Assembly (NCBI GenBank): GCA_027013815.1
Contig: JALWFY010000119.1
Span: forward strand, 1 to 34,125
Reading direction: 5' to 3'
Source: Desulfohalobiaceae bacterium
GTDB lineage: Bacteria; Desulfobacterota; Desulfovibrionia; Desulfovibrionales; Desulfothermaceae
DNA: 34,125 bases
Shown: positions 24,419 through 32,171 of the stretch, piece after piece
How the letters are laid out: the number at the start of each line of letters is the position of its first letter
How positions within the stretch are numbered: the stretch's first letter is position 1
The notes under the pieces: model-generated
The model's input: the letters and a program-made list of their open reading frames with translations, nothing else
Database searches by the model: none
What the model was told of the DNA's origin: nothing
Program-made: the position numbers and the translations under genes

Positions 24419-25186
24419 ATGTCAGTTAACTCACTTGAAGCACTGTTTATACAAAAAAGACAATTGGGCAAAAAATGCCTTATTCCCTTTTTACCTGGGG
24501 GATATCCAGATAAGAAAAAATTCTGGGAGCTTTTGTTCTCAATGGATAGATGTGGTGCAGATATAATAGAAATTGGAGTCCCATTTTCAGACCCTGTGGC
24601 AGATGGGCCAGTGGTAGAAAAGGCATCCAATATATGTTTGGAAAATAATATTAGCCTTTCATGGATCTTAGATGAATTAAAGAGCAATAGGGACAAACTA
24701 AATAGTGAAATAGTCTTAATGGGATATTGCAACCCTTTTTTTAAATATGGATGGGAAAAACTAGCCAAAGATGCAAAAAAAGCAGGTGTTAGTGGGATAA
24801 TAGTTGCTGATCTTCCATTGGAAGAGAGCATGGACATAAGAACATTATTAACAGAACACCATATATCTTTAATCTATTTAATAGGGTTAAATACGTCCCT
24901 GCATAGGATGGAAAAATATGCAAAAGTTGCACAGGGATTTGTATATTTTGTATCTGTACTTGGTACCACAGGGGCAAGAGATAACTTGCCTAAAGAACTA
25001 CAGGACAAGCTAATTGAAGCAAAAAAGATCTTTCCAAAGCCATTGGCAATTGGATTTGGAATAAAATCACCATCCCAGACAAAAGAGATTGAACAATGGG
25101 TAGATGGAATCGTGTTTGGGAGCTCCCTAATTGAACATATAGACAGATACAAGGAAGTAGAGACATTTTTTAATAATTGGAAGTAA
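24419..25186 (+). CDS. trpA: Tryptophan synthase alpha subunit
   Basis: This protein of 255 residues from the chosen start cleaves indoleglycerol phosphate to indole for TrpB. It has LIPFLPGGYPD, EIGVPFSDPVADGPVVEKAS with the catalytic Glu51 and Asp58, MGYCNPFFKYG, FVYFVSVLGTTGARDNLP and AIGFGIKSPSQ. The in-frame ATG at 24407 is unlikely, since the codons after it are the ribosome binding site GGAGGAG of the ATG at 24419. It is the last gene of the supraoperon. Confidence 0.95.
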   Translation: MSVNSLEALFIQKRQLGKKCLIPFLPGGYPDKKKFWELLFSMDRCGADIIEIGVPFSDPVADGPVVEKASNICLENNISLSWILDELKSNRDKLNSEIVLMGYCNPFFKYGWEKLAKDAKKAGVSGIIVADLPLEESMDIRTLLTEHHISLIYLIGLNTSLHRMEKYAKVAQGFVYFVSVLGTTGARDNLPKELQDKLIEAKKIFPKPLAIGFGIKSPSQTKEIEQWVDGIVFGSSLIEHIDRYKEVETFFNNWK

Positions 25187-25204
25187 ATAATAAAAAAAGT
25201 CCAA

Positions 25205-25236
25205 ATCGGGGGGCTTTGGTATCAAAGTCCTCCGAT
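25205..25236 (+). other. Stable hairpin after trpA
   Basis: ATCGGGGGGCTTTG (25205-25218) pairs along 14 positions with CAAAGTCCTCCGAT (25223-25236) in RNA, two pairs being G-U, with a 4-nt loop. No T-run follows, so it is not a canonical intrinsic terminator. It may protect the 3' end or assist another kind of termination of the supraoperon. The G-U pairs make it a plus-strand RNA structure. Confidence 0.65.
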
Positions 25237-25379
25237 ACCTGGTTTAGTCAAAATCCAACATATTTTAATTATAACTATTTTTTAATCTTTGGTTACATCT
25301 ACATCAAGAGAAAAACAACCTATTAGTTTGAAATAAATTGTTTTGCTTAATACTTTGCTGTGTAAGTTCCTTAAACTAA

Positions 25380-25409
25380 TTGACACCCCTTAAGAATAGA
25401 GATTAAATA
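25380..25409 (+). promoter_or_regulatory. Candidate promoter of the propeller-protein gene
   Basis: TTGACA (25380-25385) is followed by TTAAAT at 17 nt or TAAATA at 18 nt (25403-25409). This would give a 5' leader of about 110 nt. The rest of the 342-nt gap 25187-25528 has the post-trpA hairpin and a structured-looking leader (25415-25528) that I cannot assign to a known RNA class. Confidence 0.5.
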
Positions 25410-25502
25410 AAAAAACAGGTTTTGTATACGGACCTAGATTGTCAGGACCTGAAAAGTGGGTAATGTGTAGAAAAACTACCAGACGGCCAATAACCAGATG
25501 AA

Positions 25503-25526
25503 CTACAAAAAAAGGAGATTTTGTAG
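25503..25526 (+). promoter_or_regulatory. Hairpin presenting the ribosome binding site in its loop
   Basis: CTACAAAA (25503-25510) pairs exactly with TTTTGTAG (25519-25526), leaving AAAGGAGA as the loop, three nt before the ATG at 25529. The spacing of GGAG to the ATG (11 nt) is long unless the stem shortens it. An upstream GTAG...CTAC (about 25468-25482) could compete for the same strands. Confidence 0.5.
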
Positions 25527-25528
25527 GG

Positions 25529-27016
25529 ATGAAAAACAAAAATTTAGTCTTTATTAGTTTTACTATCTTATTGGTTATGTATTCTCAATTTTCATTTGCC
25601 AATAAATTAAAGGAAGAGGTTATCCCATTAGGCAGTCCACCTAAAGGTTATGAATTAATACCAGCATCAGTTATCCCAAGTCCACATTTAAGACACTTAG
25701 GATTTGTATGTGTATCAAGGACCAAAAAATCCATGATAGCAATAATAGATGGGAAACAATCAATGGCATTTGATGCCATAGCAAAGGGATATCCAAGGTT
25801 CTCACCTGATGGCAAACACTTTCTATTAGTAGGAGAAAAGGACCACAAGGCCTATGTGTTATTAGATAAGACTTTATCTAGGGGCTATGACCTGGTATAT
25901 AAGGCAATGTTTACCCCAGATGGAGAGGATGTGGTGTTTATTGCCAGGGATAATAATCAGGAGTTCTTAGTAGTAAATGGAAGGCCATGGAAGGCCTACC
26001 CTGCTATAGCAGAAAAAATATGCCCAGTATTTAGTCCAAATTCAAAAAAAATCGCCATAATAGCTGAAAAACCCAATAAAAAATCTACCTTGGTTGTAAA
26101 TAATAAAGAACTCGGAGAATATGACCTAGTACTTAAACCTGTGTTTAGTCCTGATTCAAATCATATTGCATATCCTGTAAAGATTGGGACCCAATATAGA
26201 TTGAGGCTAGATAATAAATTTATGGGAGATAAATATGATGAGATCCGAGACATTACATTTAGTCCTGATTCTAAAAATATTGCCTTTGTTGCAAGGCAGG
26301 GGAAAAAATTCCTTTTAATATTAAATGGCCAAAAACAAAGGGAAGCCCTATATATTGGACAACCTATATTTTCTCCAGACAGCAAACATCTTGCTTATAT
26401 GGAGTTCAAAGATAAAAAAATGTTTATTGTATTAGATAATAAACCAGGTCCCAAATTGGACCAAATTGGCGTATATTTCTTTTCACCAGACAACAAACTA
26501 TTATATATGGGAGTTAAAGACAAAAAAGGATGTATTTTTATTAATAACAATCCTCAAAAATTCTTTGATTCTGTGGGACTTCCAGTGGTTAGTAAAGATG
26601 GAAAACATATTGCCTATAGGGCCAGGAAGGGTTCCAAGTGGTTTATTGTACTAGATGGAAAACCAGGACCTAGCTTTGAGCTTGTGAGGAGGCCTAAATT
26701 TTCCCCAGAGGGAAAACACCTTGCATATATAGCTAGAGAAAATAAACATTATATCTGCGTAGAAGACAATAAACCAGGCAAGCCATATGTATGGACTGAT
26801 TTCCCATATTTTTCAAAGGATGGAAAACATGTTGCCTATGTTGCCAGTAATGGAAAGGGCACATTTATTGTTTTAGATGGGAGGGAATCAAACAAAGAAT
26901 TTTTGGGATTTTTAAAGGGAGTTCCACTTATATTTTCTGGTCATTGCGTTACTGGACAGGCCTTAAATCTTCCCGGTCCTGAGTTTTTTAAAGTAAATGT
27001 ATGTCTTGGAAACTAA
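25529..27016 (+). CDS. Exported WD40-like (PD40/TolB-type) beta-propeller repeat protein
   Basis: This 495-residue protein has a signal peptide (MKNKNLVFISFTILLVMYSQ, cleavage probably after FSFA). About ten copies of a 38-42-residue unit follow. The unit has the pattern FSPDSKHIAYvA..gkkfivldgk.g..yd.v...p, starting near residue 92 and ending near 460. Examples are FSPDSKNIAFVARQGKKFLL, FSPDSKHLAYMEFKDKKMFI and FSKDGKHVAYVASNGKGTFI. Such units form blades related to TolB. The protein should lie in the periplasm or outside the cell. Its role is unknown. It converges on cbiK. Confidence 0.82.
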   Translation: MKNKNLVFISFTILLVMYSQFSFANKLKEEVIPLGSPPKGYELIPASVIPSPHLRHLGFVCVSRTKKSMIAIIDGKQSMAFDAIAKGYPRFSPDGKHFLLVGEKDHKAYVLLDKTLSRGYDLVYKAMFTPDGEDVVFIARDNNQEFLVVNGRPWKAYPAIAEKICPVFSPNSKKIAIIAEKPNKKSTLVVNNKELGEYDLVLKPVFSPDSNHIAYPVKIGTQYRLRLDNKFMGDKYDEIRDITFSPDSKNIAFVARQGKKFLLILNGQKQREALYIGQPIFSPDSKHLAYMEFKDKKMFIVLDNKPGPKLDQIGVYFFSPDNKLLYMGVKDKKGCIFINNNPQKFFDSVGLPVVSKDGKHIAYRARKGSKWFIVLDGKPGPSFELVRRPKFSPEGKHLAYIARENKHYICVEDNKPGKPYVWTDFPYFSKDGKHVAYVASNGKGTFIVLDGRESNKEFLGFLKGVPLIFSGHCVTGQALNLPGPEFFKVNVCLGN

Positions 27017-27048
27017 AACACAGAGGGACCCTGATTCCCCCTGTGTTT
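27016..27048. terminator. Bidirectional terminator between propeller gene and cbiK
   Basis: AAACACAG (27016-27023) pairs with CTGTGTTT (27041-27048), and GGG with CCC inside. A-rich and T-rich flanks let it end transcription from both convergent genes. Confidence 0.75.
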
Positions 27049-27064
27049 ATTTATAAACTTACTA

Positions 27065-28048
27065 CTACCTTAAAGAGATGTGATTGTCCTCTGCAGCATC
27101 TTTTACATGCTGGACAAATATCTTAACTATTTTAGGATTTTCACCAAGGCCTTCTATTATAGGATATACCTTTATACCCTCTGACCTTATAACAGACATC
27201 CAAGAATCCTTATCAGGTCCTGCCATATCGTTGTTTGCATGATCCCCTGCAACCATCATAAGTGGCTTTAATACTACCCTTTTTACTTTGGAATGCACTA
27301 ATGCCCGAACCACATCGTCTAGAGATGGATAACCCTCTACTGTACCAATAAAGATCTTAGTATGAGGGTACATTCTTCTCATTATTTCCTGTAATTGCGC
27401 ATAAATCCCTGTGGAAAGATATTCATTACCATGTCCCATATAAACTAATGCTGCATGTTTTCTCCTTGCAAGCTCAACATCCCTCTTTAACGCCCTTGCA
27501 GTAGCTTTCATGTCTTCATGATAATTGTGTTCAACACCCCATTTACCAGTAAGTGGCCTACCTATGACCAATTTGTCAAAGGGCATATATTTTTTCTTTA
27601 TGGTCTTTATGCTATTTAGCCCATTAACATAAGAACACAGATCCATAAATTCTTCACCAGCATAAAAATGTGTGGGTTGGACAATTATAGTTGCATAGCC
27701 TTCGTCTTGAAGGTCTGCTATAGCTGCAAGAGGACTCTTAACATAAAAAATATCCTTTGGAATATCTTTTCTCTTGGTCCACTTTGGATCATGTTGTCTC
27801 TTGTGCCAGATTGTCCTAATAATATTAGAGGTAAAGGCCATCTTAACTATAGCATTTGGAAATGCCTTTTGAATACCGTTCCTTATGTTTAAAAGAGACC
27901 TCAAGGCCTTAGGATAAGCGGTTCCAAAAGACGCTACAACAATGGCAGGCTTAGACTTTTTTAAGACCCAATGCATGGCAAACCCCTGTGTAATTAAAGA
28001 AAATGAAATCAACACACACAAAAAAGTCACTCGTTTAAAATACCTCAT
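27065..28048 (-). CDS. cbiK: Periplasmic sirohydrochlorin cobaltochelatase
   Basis: CbiK inserts cobalt into sirohydrochlorin in the early-cobalt (anaerobic) route to cobalamin. The protein has 327 residues. It starts with a signal peptide (MRYFKRVTFLCVLISFSLIT, cleavage probably after QGFA), so it is an exported form like the CbiK-P described in Desulfovibrio vulgaris. Metal-site residues are visible: His206 in VYMGHGNEY, Glu238 in GTVEGYPS and His270 in VAGDHANNDMAG. PTHFYAGEEFMDL is also typical. I chose the ATG at 28048 with AGGAGG eight nt upstream, instead of the TTG two codons earlier. A cobalamin riboswitch precedes it. Confidence 0.93.
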   Translation of the reverse strand: MRYFKRVTFLCVLISFSLITQGFAMHWVLKKSKPAIVVASFGTAYPKALRSLLNIRNGIQKAFPNAIVKMAFTSNIIRTIWHKRQHDPKWTKRKDIPKDIFYVKSPLAAIADLQDEGYATIIVQPTHFYAGEEFMDLCSYVNGLNSIKTIKKKYMPFDKLVIGRPLTGKWGVEHNYHEDMKATARALKRDVELARRKHAALVYMGHGNEYLSTGIYAQLQEIMRRMYPHTKIFIGTVEGYPSLDDVVRALVHSKVKRVVLKPLMMVAGDHANNDMAGPDKDSWMSVIRSEGIKVYPIIEGLGENPKIVKIFVQHVKDAAEDNHISLR

Positions 28049-28082
28049 AACCAAAACCTCCTTTTAAGATTTTACCAACAAA

Positions 28083-28128
28083 TAAAAAAAACCCTTTAAC
28101 TGGACAATAGAATCCCGGTTAAAGGGTT
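28083..28128 (-). terminator. Intrinsic terminator of the cobalamin riboswitch
   Basis: On the minus strand AACCCTTTAAC pairs perfectly with GTTAAAGGGTT (11 bp; 28128-28118 with 28100-28090), followed by seven T. It sits between the aptamer and cbiK. AAAAGGGT (28154-28147) upstream can pair with the AACCCTTT arm and is a candidate antiterminator. Confidence 0.85.
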
Positions 28129-28189
28129 GCACCCGCACTTTGCTTCACCCTTTTTATCCTACCCTGTCCATGGCAGAGTAAGAATAACT

Positions 28190-28417
28190 AGTTGTGGCAG
28201 GTCTTCTGACTCCAGGATCATCCTACTCACTGCACCTTCCCCCCCTGCCATTTTTTTAGCAAATAATATAGTAAAGTCTCACTATTGAAAAACATCCTAT
28301 TTTCTTACTAAAAAAATGGCGGGAAGTGGCATATTTCAGTTTTCGTCCCCTGTTACAGCGGCCGGGACCGTGCCAGACTTTCACTGGCTTCCCTTTTAAG
28401 CCTTGCTAGGCACCACG
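28190..28417 (-). promoter_or_regulatory. Cobalamin (B12) riboswitch aptamer
   Basis: The conserved core is clear on the minus strand. It starts GTGGTGCC, then AAAAGGGAAGCCAGTGAAAG, GTCCCGGCCGCTGTAA and ATGCCAC. It ends in the B12 box GAGTCAGAAGACCTGCCAC (near 28212-28194). GTGG at the 5' end pairs with CCAC after the box as P1. With the downstream terminator it should switch off cbiK when cobalamin is plentiful. An insert around 28250-28310 forms a long peripheral hairpin (GCCATTTTTTTAG against CTAAAAAAATGGC). The stretch 28418-28596, up to the TatD-like gene, shows no clear feature apart from that gene's ribosome binding site. Confidence 0.93.
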
Positions 28418-28596
28418 AAATTTTTTATACTTCCATCTATATTAAGTCGTCAAGAAAAAAATTCTAACAAATTTATCATTTTCAATCCTTATGGAATTAG
28501 TCGATTTTATAGAAAGGAAAAACAATATATTGCAAATTTTTATTTAAGACCTATAATTTCCAAAGACCTAAAAATAGATTTTAGGAGGAACAAAGA

Positions 28597-29403
28597 ATGA
28601 GTGAAACAACAGGAATAGATGGACATATGCATGGAGACATACTCCTTAGAATGGAAAAAAAATTCCCATCAATCTATTATAATAATCACATAGGTGGTAT
28701 AATATGGGCTTATAATGAAAAAATAAAATCTATCGAAGATTATTCTACATATTGGAAAAGTCTAAGAGATATTGTTTATCATATATCAAGGCCAACTTCT
28801 CCTTTTTTTTACAAGGTTGGGATACACCCAAGGACTATTTGTTATGAATTAAAAATCAATAATTCCCTTTTTGAAGAACTAAAAAAAGTCCTGGAGTACC
28901 ACATCAAAGATCCAAGATGTCTTGGCATAGGAGAAATTGGATTGGATGAAAAGGATTCATCCCAGGAATCCATATTCATAGAGCAGTTAAAGTGGTGTAG
29001 GGATTTCTTGCCACAGGATAAAAAAATTGGGATTCACACGCCAAGAAAAAACAAAAAAGAGATAACAAAAAGAATACTAGAGATACTAGAGGACTTTAAA
29101 GGATTATATGATCAAATAATCATAGACCATGTGGAAATCACTACAATAGATCTGATCAAAGAACTCAATATACAAATTGGGATGACACTTCAACAAGGCA
29201 AAAGCACACCTATGGATATAAAAAAATTAGTGGAAGAGGGATTATATAACACAGACAAGATAATCCTAAATAGCGATGGTGGGAAAAAGATATCAAATCC
29301 ATATTTTGATTTTATAAAAAATAAATATATATCAAATGAAATAAAGACAAAATTAATCAAACATAACATTGTCTCATTTTATAAACTAGAGAGGTTCCTT
29401 TGA
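28597..29403 (+). CDS. TatD-like metal-dependent hydrolase
   Basis: This 268-residue amidohydrolase-fold protein is related to TatD nucleases. The metal ligand positions can be followed: DGHMHGD (residues 8-14), KVGIHPRT, CLGIGEIGLDE, KIGIHTPRKNK, IIIDHVE and a C-terminal NSDGG with the last Asp. It differs from canonical TatD in several loops (HTPRKN in place of HxR), so its substrate may not be DNA. TAGGAGGAAC precedes the ATG. It lies divergent from riboswitch-cbiK and is followed by khpA after 130 nt. Confidence 0.8.
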   Translation: MSETTGIDGHMHGDILLRMEKKFPSIYYNNHIGGIIWAYNEKIKSIEDYSTYWKSLRDIVYHISRPTSPFFYKVGIHPRTICYELKINNSLFEELKKVLEYHIKDPRCLGIGEIGLDEKDSSQESIFIEQLKWCRDFLPQDKKIGIHTPRKNKKEITKRILEILEDFKGLYDQIIIDHVEITTIDLIKELNIQIGMTLQQGKSTPMDIKKLVEEGLYNTDKIILNSDGGKKISNPYFDFIKNKYISNEIKTKLIKHNIVSFYKLERFL

Positions 29404-29533
29404 ATGAGGCCTTGAAAAAAAACTGTATTGAGTATAAGTAACAACTTATCGATCTAATTAACTTAAAAAATTTGATTTTTGGGATTAGGGTTTTTATTTT
29501 TATCTGTGTCACCTTTAACAAGAGAGTTGTATA

Positions 29534-29773
29534 ATGAAAGAATTTGTTGAAAGACTTGTAAAGGAAATAGTGGATAGGCCAGAAGAGGTTGTTGTAGAAG
29601 AAAATATGGAAAACATAAGAAATCCTCTTCTAGAGCTCAAGGTAGCCAAACAGGACATGGGTAAGGTAATTGGTAAAAAAGGAAAGATGATAGAGGCCCT
29701 GAGGGTATTACTGGCAGCAGCATCAAAAAAACAGAGAAAGGACTATCAATTAATAGTAGTAGATCAGGACTAG
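29534..29773 (+). CDS. khpA: KH-domain RNA-binding protein
   Basis: This 79-residue single type II KH domain has the GKKG loop at residues 47-50 in MGKVIGKKGKMIEALRVLLAAAS. It matches the KhpA/YlqC family, whose members bind RNA and affect translation and cell division in Gram-positive bacteria. It is usually next to rpsP and the SRP genes. Here it is 7 nt upstream of the RNase Z gene, an RNA-related pairing. GAGAG lies before the ATG. Confidence 0.9.
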   Translation: MKEFVERLVKEIVDRPEEVVVEENMENIRNPLLELKVAKQDMGKVIGKKGKMIEALRVLLAAASKKQRKDYQLIVVDQD

Positions 29774-29780
29774 GACGGAC

Positions 29781-30692
29781 ATGAAAAAAATCATAATACT
29801 GGGGACTGCATCTCAGGTCCCCAGTAGACAGAGAAACCATGTGGGCCTTTTTTTGAGGTGGGACACAGAGGATCTATTGTTTGACCCAGGAGAAGGGACA
29901 CAAAGACAGCTTATTCGTTTCAAGGTCCCTGTAAACAAAATAAAAAAAATATTTATATCCCACTTTCATGGAGATCATTGTCTAGGTCTTCCAGGGATAA
30001 TACAAAGGCTTTCTCTAAATCAGGTAAAACACCCTGTGGAGATCATCTATCCCAAAACAGGAGAAAAATTTTTAAAAAACCTAATCAATTGTGCGGTATT
30101 TCATAACAATCTAAAAATAATATACCACCCAATAGAGGAACAAGGAGAGATAAAGACCAACTCGGATATCAAAATCCAGGCCTATTTACTTGAACATGGC
30201 ATAGAGACCTTTGGATACAGGATCACAGATCCAATAACATGGAATATTGTCCCATCTAAACTTCCAAAAGGGCTGAGGAAACAGGCCCTGGGAGAACTCA
30301 AAAAAAAGGGAGTAATAGACTTTCAGGGTAAAAAAATATTTTTACATGAGGTAGCTGTGCCCAAAAAAAGACAGATCTTTGGATATTGCATAGATACAAA
30401 GCTATGTGAAAATGCATATAAGATTGCAAAGGATGCAGATGTTTTTGTATGTGAATCCACTTATCTTTCAAGCGAGGAGAGCCTTGCCTTAAATTATAAT
30501 CATTTAACTGCAACACAAGCTGGAGAAATAGCTAGTAAATCTAATTCAAAACAGCTGATACTTACTCATTTTTCCCAACGATACAGTAAAAATGATCTAT
30601 TTGAAGAAGAGGCAAAAAAAATCCATCCCACCACCTTGGCAGCCTATGATGGGATGGAAATTGTCTTTCCTCAGGTCAAAAGACAGACCTAA
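29781..30692 (+). CDS. rnz: Ribonuclease Z
   Basis: This 303-residue short-form tRNA 3' endonuclease of the metallo-beta-lactamase fold cuts after the discriminator base of pre-tRNAs that lack CCA. It has the zinc motif ISHFHGDHCLGLPG (HFHGDH at 61-66), a flexible-arm region in the middle (KLPKGLRKQALGEL), CESTYLS and LTHFSQRYS. Both tRNA genes in this window lack encoded CCA, which fits a need for RNase Z. It probably forms an operon with khpA. Its stop adjoins the palindromic repeat at 30692. Confidence 0.95.
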   Translation: MKKIIILGTASQVPSRQRNHVGLFLRWDTEDLLFDPGEGTQRQLIRFKVPVNKIKKIFISHFHGDHCLGLPGIIQRLSLNQVKHPVEIIYPKTGEKFLKNLINCAVFHNNLKIIYHPIEEQGEIKTNSDIKIQAYLLEHGIETFGYRITDPITWNIVPSKLPKGLRKQALGELKKKGVIDFQGKKIFLHEVAVPKKRQIFGYCIDTKLCENAYKIAKDADVFVCESTYLSSEESLALNYNHLTATQAGEIASKSNSKQLILTHFSQRYSKNDLFEEEAKKIHPTTLAAYDGMEIVFPQVKRQT

Positions 30693-30906
30693 AAGTGGAA
30701 CTTTGTTCCACTTTATAGTGGCCTTTCAGGCCAGCTTTAATAAGGAATTTTATAATAATTTTGAATTAAAAATAACATGTTACTGGTCGTGGTTAAAGGA
30801 ATATTAATCCAAAATTCAAAATTTAAAATCCAAAATTTTTTATCACAAAAGGCGCAAGCCCTAAAATGAAGCAGGGCTTCAGTTGTGGAACTTTGTTCCA
30901 CTTTAT
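30692..30906. repeat. Composite palindromic element spanning rnz-paaK gap
   Basis: The gap between two convergent genes is almost entirely repeat. An identical 22-nt sequence containing the palindrome GTGGAACTTTGTTCCAC occurs at 30695-30716 and 30885-30906, at both borders. After the first come TGGCC-TTTCA-GGCCA and TAATAAGGAATTTTAT, which is the inverse of 15913-15980 and 21552-21618. In the middle (about 30755-30845) lie ATTTTGAATT/CCAAAATTCA heptamer arms. Before the second come GGCGCAAGCC and GAAGC-AGG-GCTTC, the inverse of about 21515-21550. Confidence 0.75.
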
Positions 30907-32171
30907 TATTCCCACTTCCTCTTATCATTAATGGCCTTTATATCTGGGGGAAGAGTACCTGGGGGGATGATTTCCAGATTTGGTCTTATCTTTATCTTTT
31001 CCCTAAACATATGCAGTAGTTCATCTTTTCTAGTAAATTCAACTGTCTCCACATAAAGTTTTACCTCATCAATGCCTCCCTCATTGGTCACTTCTAACTG
31101 CCATCTCTTAATCTCTTCAAACCTTGAAACCACTTGTTCTATTTGATGAGGATACACAAACAACCCTTTTATCCTTGCAGTGGTATCTACCCTGCCAATG
31201 ATTCCCCCAAGCCTTGGAGATGTCCTTCCACAAGGACATGGAGACCTGTCTATGTATGACAAATCCCCTGTTGCCAATCTGATCAAGGGATAAGTCTTAT
31301 TTAAACCTGTAACTACCACTTCCCCTACTTCACCATCCTTTAATGGGATACCTGTATCAGGATGGCATATCTCCACAAATACCTTTGAGGAGATGTGGAG
31401 TCCATTTTTGTGATAACATTCATATCCTATGCATCCAACATCCGCTGTCCCATATCCCTGCCTCATTATGAGATCAAATTTTTTCTCCAGTGTATTCCTT
31501 ATCTTTTCTGAGAGCTTTTCTGCAGTTACAAAGGCGACCTCTAAGGTGAGGTCTTTTCTCAGATTTATACCCATGTCCTCTGCCTTTTGAGCAATATGGG
31601 ACAAATAACTCGCAGTGCCCACATATCCAGTTACCCTGATCTTTTTCATTATATCTAACTGTGTATTGGTATTCCCAGGTCCAGCAGGTATAACTGCACA
31701 TTCTAAATTTCTAAGGGGTTCTTCAAACATAAGACCCGCTGGATTTAAATGGTAATTGAAACAATTTTGTACAATATCCCCAGCCCTAAAACCAGCTGCA
31801 TAAAACCCTTCTGTCCATCCCCAATAATCAGGTTTTCTGTCTTCTGGGTCAAAAATAGGGCCAGGAGACATAAAAATCCTCCTCATCTTGCCCAAATCCT
31901 TAGTAAGTAACCCTCCTAATCTAGGTCCCATTGATTGTAGAAATATAAGTTCTTTTTTCTTTAAGATTGGAACATGTTTGATGTCTGATAATTCATCAAA
32001 TTTATTCACATCAAATTGAGCCCTGTCAAACCGCTTCTTTACTTCTTCAGAATAGCGATACGCATATTGCAAAAGCTCTTTTAAATGAATTCTATAAAAT
32101 TGTTTTCTCTCTGATTCGTCTAATACCTCGAGACGACTGTAAATTCCCTCTGTCCTGTCTTTCCTTGTCAT
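30906..32171 (-). CDS. Phenylacetate-CoA ligase family protein (PaaK-like AMP-forming)
   Basis: This 421-residue adenylate-forming enzyme resembles phenylacetate-CoA ligase. Features are LLQYAYRYSEEVKKRF at the N-terminus, PGPIFDPEDRKPDYWGWTEGF, VGTASYLSHIAQKAEDMGIN, and RQGYGTADVGCIGYEC. The adenylate-binding TYPLIRLATGDLS and a Cys pair PCPCGRTSPRLGGIIGRVD follow, then the C-terminal domain KGLFVYPHQIEQVV. The natural acid is unknown, as many relatives act on other aromatic acids. The phosphate loop is modified (FMSPGPI instead of a TSGTTG-type sequence). I use the ATG at 32171 with GGAGG upstream, rather than the TTG at 32189. It stands alone between repeat-rich gaps. Confidence 0.82.
   Translation of the reverse strand: MTRKDRTEGIYSRLEVLDESERKQFYRIHLKELLQYAYRYSEEVKKRFDRAQFDVNKFDELSDIKHVPILKKKELIFLQSMGPRLGGLLTKDLGKMRRIFMSPGPIFDPEDRKPDYWGWTEGFYAAGFRAGDIVQNCFNYHLNPAGLMFEEPLRNLECAVIPAGPGNTNTQLDIMKKIRVTGYVGTASYLSHIAQKAEDMGINLRKDLTLEVAFVTAEKLSEKIRNTLEKKFDLIMRQGYGTADVGCIGYECYHKNGLHISSKVFVEICHPDTGIPLKDGEVGEVVVTGLNKTYPLIRLATGDLSYIDRSPCPCGRTSPRLGGIIGRVDTTARIKGLFVYPHQIEQVVSRFEEIKRWQLEVTNEGGIDEVKLYVETVEFTRKDELLHMFREKIKIRPNLEIIPPGTLPPDIKAINDKRKWE

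Noticed and set aside
25420-25500. Possible small SRP RNA or known riboswitch upstream of the propeller gene
   Set aside because: GTCAGGACCTGAAAAG is only superficially like the SRP apical loop; the conserved GGAAGGAAGCAGCC-type sequence is missing. No other known aptamer core was recognised.
28403-28600. 65-residue plus-strand frame
   Set aside because: It begins within the antisense of the cobalamin riboswitch and runs into the start of the TatD-like gene. No ribosome binding site or similarity was seen.
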